The translations under genes were made by a program, and so were the position numbers. DNA of 64,000 bases from Dasypus novemcinctus. Lineage: Eukaryota > Chordata > Mammalia > Cingulata > Dasypodidae. Shown piece by piece: positions 58,480 to 64,000 of the stretch. Position 1 is the stretch's first letter, and the number at the start of each line of letters is the position of its first letter. The notes beneath the pieces were generated by a model. The model did no database searches. It saw only the letters and a list, made by a program, of their open reading frames with translations, and was not told where the DNA came from. The stretch spans positions 10,974,001-11,038,000 of the forward strand of contig NC_080699.1 in the NCBI RefSeq assembly GCF_030445035.2. The letters are read 5' to 3'.

Positions 58480-60265
58480 TTTTACTAACTTCCCATTGGG
58501 CAAAATCTAGTCATATGGCCAAAGCTAGCTGCAACAGAGCTGGTAGGGAAAATTCTTTAGCTGAACGGAAAGTGACCAACTGAAAGCTTTAATACTGTAG
58601 AAGTAGGGGAGACTGATATTGGGGCGACAATCAGCACCATCAATCTGCCATAGGTTTAGAAGTGACCTGACAGATTCATCCTCGGGCCAGGCAACTTAAA
58701 GCAGCAGGAGGCTATTAGGTGGCCCTGTAACTCAAAGAACTCTTGCACCTATTCCCATTATGTTAGTCATGCGCCCGTTGCCATTTATGGTGGGCACAAA
58801 TCCTGATTTCCCTGGTGTTCCGGTATCCTGCTGGGTTAGCACATCTTCTCATGTTCAAACACCCCAGTTTGGCACTCAGATTATGTAGTCATCTTATCTG
58901 TGCTGCCAAGCCCTTCCCTACACAACCACGTCCTTCCACCATCCCAAGCTGTAAAGCAAGACCAGGTTAACCACTTATGAGAAGTAGACCTGGGGCACAA
59001 TTTCTAACCTCTACCAGAGAAGTATGGCTTTCTTGCCAATAGGAAATACCCTTTACAAGGGAGGAAAATTTACCAGAAGTTTTGCGCACTGTACTTATTT
59101 TGTGTCCTATGTCAACCCTGAGTCATTAAGATTGGCTAATTTTAAGAAGGTATGGCTTAGACTAAATTTTAGTTTATTTTTATAAAACATGGAGCATGAC
59201 TACACATGCATGTGGGCACAGAATGCCTGCTTTGCTTAGAATTTGGCTCCCCTTCCCTTGCTAGCATCTATCTAGCACCTCTCTTGGACCAGAAGTTCTG
59301 GGTTTTATTACTCTTTAATTTCATGGAATAACACCTTTTATGGAGCTAGGACTTTTGCACAGACTAAAGACAAGATTGTTTACCTCCTGTGGTGTAAGGT
59401 TTAACACAAGCATCTATAGGTTCAAAGATACAAATCAAATTCTCTACAACACAGCAGCAGGATTCAAGTTAGTCTTCATATCTACCTGGAGTGCAGTTAA
59501 GACATTTCCACCAATTAAGTGAGGATCACCTTCTGGAGAAAGTCGTCTTTATCTGGCAGAAGAACATAAGTCATTAGGTCTCCTCTAGATCTTTTCTTTC
59601 AGAAAAAAAATCAGTTTATCACATTATCTCCTTGTCATATTTGTAGACACATAATGTGGCCCTTGGAGGGAAGGGGTATATATGTATATAATGAAGTGTA
59701 TGTAAAAGGAGACAAGGAGCAATGGTTATACCTTAAGAGTTATACAAGGAAGGAAGATCTCAACTGATTGTAGACACCAAAGAAAAAGTGACTGGGGATC
59801 AGGACAAAGAACTGGGCAAGTCAAAGTATCTGCCATTCAGGATTGTCTAGAAGATGGTGCAGAAACAAATGACCTTAAAGCCCCACTATGCTTGTTTCTC
59901 ACTCATACTACACATCCATTGTGTTTGGGATACCTACTTCTATCCCTTTCTCCCTTCCTCTGGGCTTAGGCTGAAAGAGAAGTCTTTTTCTGGAACATTC
60001 TCATTCATCATGAAGAAAGGAATAAAAGAGATTTCTAAGTGTGCACTGGTTCTAAAATCTTTTTTTACATGACACCCTTTAATTTCCACTCACATTTTAC
60101 TGGCCAAAGCAAGAACCCTCCTAAAAGTTCAACAGACCCTGGATATACAAGAGCAGAACACAGAGAGGGCACTAACTATGGATGAATGGTAAGCCAATCT
60201 ACCACCAAGGGAGAGAGAAGAGTTTAAAACACATCTCAGTTATTCTCTATGAGAATTTAATGCCT
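58480..60265. other. Unassigned sequence
   Basis: No gene or confidently named repeat is seen. Confidence 0.45.
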
Positions 60266-60269
60266 ATCA

Positions 60270-60500
60270 GTTTATGAACCTTTATTATGCACCAGACACC
60301 ACGCTTAGATGATCACATGCACTATTTCATATAATCCTTATAACATTCCTATAAATACTCTCATTGGATGCAAATACTTTTATTATCCCCATGTTATACA
60401 TTTTAAAAACTGTAATTTAAGAGTTTAAGTAACATAAAAAGTTGCTCAAAAATCATAGCAGAGAGGGAACTTGAGCCTAGGACTACTTGCTTTACATGGA
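60270..60500 (-). mobile_element. MIR, antisense
   Basis: TTATTATGCACCAGACACCACGC, ATATAATCCTTATAACATTCCTAT, TTTATTATCCCCATGTTATACA and AACTTGAGCCTAGGAC give the reversed MIR in order. Confidence 0.8.
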
Positions 60501-60907
60501 TGTCCTGTGTTCTTTGAGGGGTGGAAGGATAAAAAGACTCATTCTTTTCACAATTGTGAGTGAAAAACAGACTTAGCTACAGAGAAGAGATGCATTGCAA
60601 TGAGATAAATGCTGAGGAAATTAGTTTTATCAAATCGTATAGGAACAGGGCTTGTACTATTCAGGAACATTCTACACATGGCAGGGACTCAACCCATTGC
60701 CTTCAAGCAGAGGATTAAAGAAAAGAACAGAGAGAAAGACCTGGAACTCAGGGTCATTTTCATATTCCACCTTGTAGAGGAAGTAAGTGCTGTGAGAAAA
60801 ACTGGTGTAGATCTCAGAACCCTAGTCATGAGCCCCAAAAGGGCTCAGTGCAGGTGAGTGCCTAGAAAACCTACTCTTGCCCCCTGGAGGTGATAGAATA
60901 AAGGATT

Positions 60908-61167
60908 GATGAGAGGCAGGGTCCCCAGAACGTCTTCCTTTAGGGAGAACAGACACTGAGCACTAAGTGCACACCCCACTGGTCTGTGCTTTCCTCCAGG
61001 TTCTTGACAGCCCTTTCCCATGATAGTGTCCACCAGAGGTCAAAGCAGGTCCACTGCTGTGCCATTTTCGTCCCCTTTTTCCATCTCCTCTGATTTAGCA
61101 CTCCTTTCTCTGCCAAGCCACTGAGTACATCCTTGCTCACTGACTCAGTGGAAAGGACCTGATCTAC
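60908..61167 (-). pseudogene. Second CARD exon relic (CASP1 / CARD16-18 type)
   Basis: The minus strand starts VDQVL after a CTTCCAG acceptor-like site, then reads LAEKGVLNQ, and in other frames MGKGCQEP and KEDVLGTLPL. These match the caspase-1 CARD at ADKVL, LLDELLQTRVLN, IPKGAQAC and CEEDSYLAGTLGL in order. Several short deletions and frameshifts break it, and no donor GT remains at its end. It could be the CARD of another caspase copy or of a CARD-only gene. No protease exon was recognised within 30 kb downstream on this strand until exon 4 at 22.8 kb, which belongs to the gene with its own CARD at 27.6 kb. Confidence 0.78.
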
Positions 61168-61199
61168 TGGAAGCAATAAATTGCCTTAAGTAACGGGTA

Positions 61200-64000
61200 T
61201 AGTGGGAGGCGTCATCCATTCCCTTCACATTTCTTTTCTGGGCCCCTCAAGAATGGCCCGTAAGCAGTTGAATTAGCCCCTTTTCCTCTCTCTCCTTCCT
61301 GAGGCCTTCTGTTCCCGGGCCCTAGTGCTGTCAGCACTGTGCAGCTGTGTTTACCAAGTGCCAGCCACTCTCTCCTTGGACTCCATCCGTGAGTCATCTG
61401 TTAAAGTCGCAGCACCCACACTCCACCCAGGAGAGGCCTCGGTTCCAAGGACCCTTCCTGATCTCCTGATGGGGGTGAGGAGATCCCCAAGGCTTTCCTT
61501 TGGAGGCCAGCACCCATGGTCCTTTTCCCTTGGTGGACGATGGGACGAAGACACGACAAAGCAGGTGACCTCTCGAGAAATCAGAGCCACTCTGCAGTAA
61601 CAAATACATCACCACCCTCTTCTGAAGCCTCAGTGGGCACTTGCTCATTCTCCCTCCCAGCCCTCCATCAGGAGCCAAGGGAGAAGCGCCTCCAGACCAC
61701 GGGGGAGCAGGGGGGGCAGGCAGCTCTCTGCTCTGGAGGGCTGCCCTTTCCTCCAGGTCTCTGCTCCCCTCAGCCTTCATCCCTTCCTCCTGCTCTCAGC
61801 CACTTGCAGGAAACATCTTTGAAAACAGAGAGTCTTTCCCAAGGATTTCCTCAAACATCAAACCTTTGAGCAGATCGTAAAAGGCACATCAGTCAGGGCT
61901 CAACCCCCAAGTCCTGGGAAAATAAAGGATAAATGAAAGGCGAAGGATACAGGCCCTTTCGTTTTGATCAGTGTGATTATATCTTTTTACCCTTTTACTT
62001 TACACCTTCTGTGGAAAACTCATCAAATTCACACCTTCTCCCTAATTACATTCTATATGATTCTTCTCTTCTCCAGGTTCAATCCCATCTAGGATTTGGA
62101 AAAGGACAAACCAGCCCTGCACACTCTTATACCGGAATCTTGCTGAGATGTAGTTTTTCAGGAGCATTTTCTCTGAGAAGAATGTAAGGCAAGAGAGGAA
62201 GTTCACTCTTTGTATTCCAAAGAAAGAGAAGAGAGAGGCAGGGAATACCGAGAAATCAAGAGACAGTTGGGTGAAGCTGATTAACCTGACACACTTGGGA
62301 GGTTGCAGAGGTGGGAGAATATCGTCTGGATTTGACTTTGTAGGGCTACAAAGAAGCCAGGTTTGAGAGAAGATGATCAAACATTAGATGGTGGCAGATA
62401 GATGGGATGAATTTAGCTCATGAGATGGAGCCCAGATGGAGGCTCTAAGTGACACATCTGAAGAACGTTTTCATTACTGTGTGAATAACGGGAGGATTAA
62501 GGTGTGGGAGCAGTCTAGGAAATCAGACTTCGGAATTTCCTTTTTGCTTTTTGGGGTAAGATATCTTAAACCTTAAGACTAATTAGCAAACGAAGCCTTG
62601 ATTTTGTCCACGCTTTTTCATGTGTGCAGCTGTCTTGCAGCCACCTGCGGGCAGCTTTCACCAACTGAGAATATACAGGTCCGAGCTACGCATGCGGGAG
62701 CAGGATCACCTGAGAGGCTGTTAGGACAACTCCCCCCAAATTAGGTACGTTGTCTGAATGTGAAATCTGTGCTACTGAGGCTTCTTTTGTCTAACTAACG
62801 TGGTGCTTTATAAATTGAGATGTTGATAGGTTTTTCCAAGAACATAAATGAGTCATTTATGTTCTTTACATAAATGACATAAATGAGTCATTTTTCCTGT
62901 ATGAGGAGGAATATAAAGTACATAATCATTTGAACAGGGTGTTCCTTTAAAAAGCTATTAAGATCATACATCTCAAGTCTGGTTGAATGGCAACTTAACA
63001 GTGTGTCTGGCAATGCGATTTTGTTTCTTAAGGCTTCTCAGCCATACTTTCAGTGGTCAGGAAATTAAATACTTTTGCACTACAAAAACATCATCCACCA
63101 TCCTTGCTATTTCTGCTTACTCTAGGAAGTGGATTCTTAATCTTTCATCACTGTCTGAATCGCAAAATTTCAAGGTAGGTTATTCTTTAATCGTTTACCA
63201 TGTGACTTGTTAACTTTGAAAAAAAAAACTGAGATCCTGAGAAATAAGACAAAGAAATTCAAGGAAGAAAAAGTTAAGTTGATAATTTAGAAACAGATAT
63301 AAAATGTCTTCTAAGTTTAAATATTATATATACACAGACATAGATGTATATGTGTATATAAATATATAATTCATTCTTAGTCATGGTAATTATAGTAATT
63401 TTTATATTTTTTATAAAACAGTAATTTTATAATAATTTTTATTTCTATGGCAAGAGTTCAAAAAAAGAGTAAAGACACTGTGACAATATGATTTTATTGT
63501 CTCAAAACAATACAGTATCATCATGGAAAATTTGAAAACTGTGAAATTTTAAACAGAAGAGAAAAAAAAATCCACTATATGCATATATTGCATTTTCTAT
63601 ATTTATTTGTTTTTCAAAAGCATAATAATGATAAAATTGTACGTATGTATTATTTTTAATATAAGAGCTGCTATGCTCTCTATGCATTAGTGTCAAGCAC
63701 AATTAGGCAGGTGCTTTAGTGGTTTGGGTTGATCTTTTTAACTTCGACATGTTTTCCTTTTCTCAGAAGTTAAATCCGCTGCCTGTCTGCCACAAAGTGT
63801 TTGTGTAAAAATCACCTAACGTTTTTAAAGCTTTCTGAGTTGCTAAGGACAGAGGGTACTAAAAGTACTGTAATGCCTCTAAGCCATGTTAACTTGATAG
63901 GAACTGGAATTAATGACCTAGATCCTCTTCTCTCACTTACGTAGCCTCTAATCTATTTATATCATTGTATTTTATTATTTTATGAAAAACTAATATGCAC
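61200..64000. other. Unassigned sequence
   Basis: No gene or confidently named repeat is seen. The part 61260-61800 is GC-richer with overlapping open frames on both strands but no domain that I recognise. The last 800 bp are very AT-rich. Confidence 0.45.
62843..62890. promoter_or_regulatory. Duplicated AP-1-like motif
   Basis: ATAAATGAGTCATTT occurs twice, placing TGAGTCA at 62849-62855 and 62884-62890, 35 bp apart. TGAGTCA is the classical AP-1 binding sequence. Function is unknown; the copies arise from a short local duplication. Confidence 0.4.

Noticed and set aside
61325-61880. Overlapping open frames in GC-richer DNA
   Set aside because: No recognisable domain, open on both strands as expected from base composition, and no consistent splice structure.
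1-64000. CRISPR arrays, prokaryotic operons, phage or plasmid features
   Set aside because: Sequence content is mammalian throughout; no direct-repeat/spacer structure was seen.

Overview
The window is mammalian genomic DNA, almost certainly from an armadillo (Xenarthra, most likely Dasypus). The strongest clue is many copies of a tRNA-Ala-derived SINE that I recognise as the DAS family of armadillos: an A/B-box tRNA head, a GC-rich body of about 300 bp and an A-rich tail. It also holds several mammalian L1 elements, old L2/MIR/MER20 repeats and MaLR-type LTRs. No bacterial features, CRISPR array or functional RNA gene was seen.

The one recognisable gene lies on the minus strand between about 28.2 kb and 12.1 kb. 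It is a decayed inflammatory caspase, closest to caspase-4/5/11. Exons were found by reading the minus strand and matching family motifs and GT-AG borders: a CARD exon (28165-27530, split by a SINE), a linker exon (22834-22720), a large-subunit exon (22216-22043), the 3' half of the active-site exon (21231-21111), the inter-subunit/small-subunit exon (19473-19330), a small-subunit exon (17447-17341) and the terminal exon with its stop (12230-12132). I number these exons 2, 4, 5, 6, 7, 8 and 9 by analogy with human CASP1/CASP4. Exons 4, 5, 7, 8 and 9 are open and keep good splice sites. The CARD exon carries a SINE insertion, a frameshift and a changed splice donor. The half of exon 6 that should hold the catalytic histidine was not found, and the active-site pentapeptide reads HACRG instead of QACRG. 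I therefore call it a pseudogene. A second, more decayed CARD exon lies on the same strand at about 61.0 kb, so this is probably part of the mammalian CASP1/4/5/12-CARD16/17/18 cluster.

Layout: 0-5.5 kb is mostly unassigned sequence with old LTRs and a SINE pair. From 5.5 to 16.4 kb are old antisense L1s with nested SINEs, an LTR and L1 3' ends; caspase exon 9 lies between them. From 16.4 to 28.2 kb is the rest of the caspase locus. An internally deleted L1 (28232-32421, 16-bp target duplication) sits about 50 bp upstream of the CARD exon. From 32.4 to 38.4 kb is unassigned sequence with a CA-rich minisatellite, MER20, MIR, L2 and an LTR. A second old L1 (38378-43245) is split by a solo LTR. 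The third and best-preserved L1 starts at 44452; its target duplication shows that the inserted unit runs to 53911, about 1.9 kb beyond the first L1 A-rich tail. From 54 to 64 kb is mostly unassigned sequence with SINEs, one LTR, a MIR and the second CARD relic.

Every protein-coding remnant seen is either caspase-derived or retrotransposon-derived. No intact cellular gene was identified.
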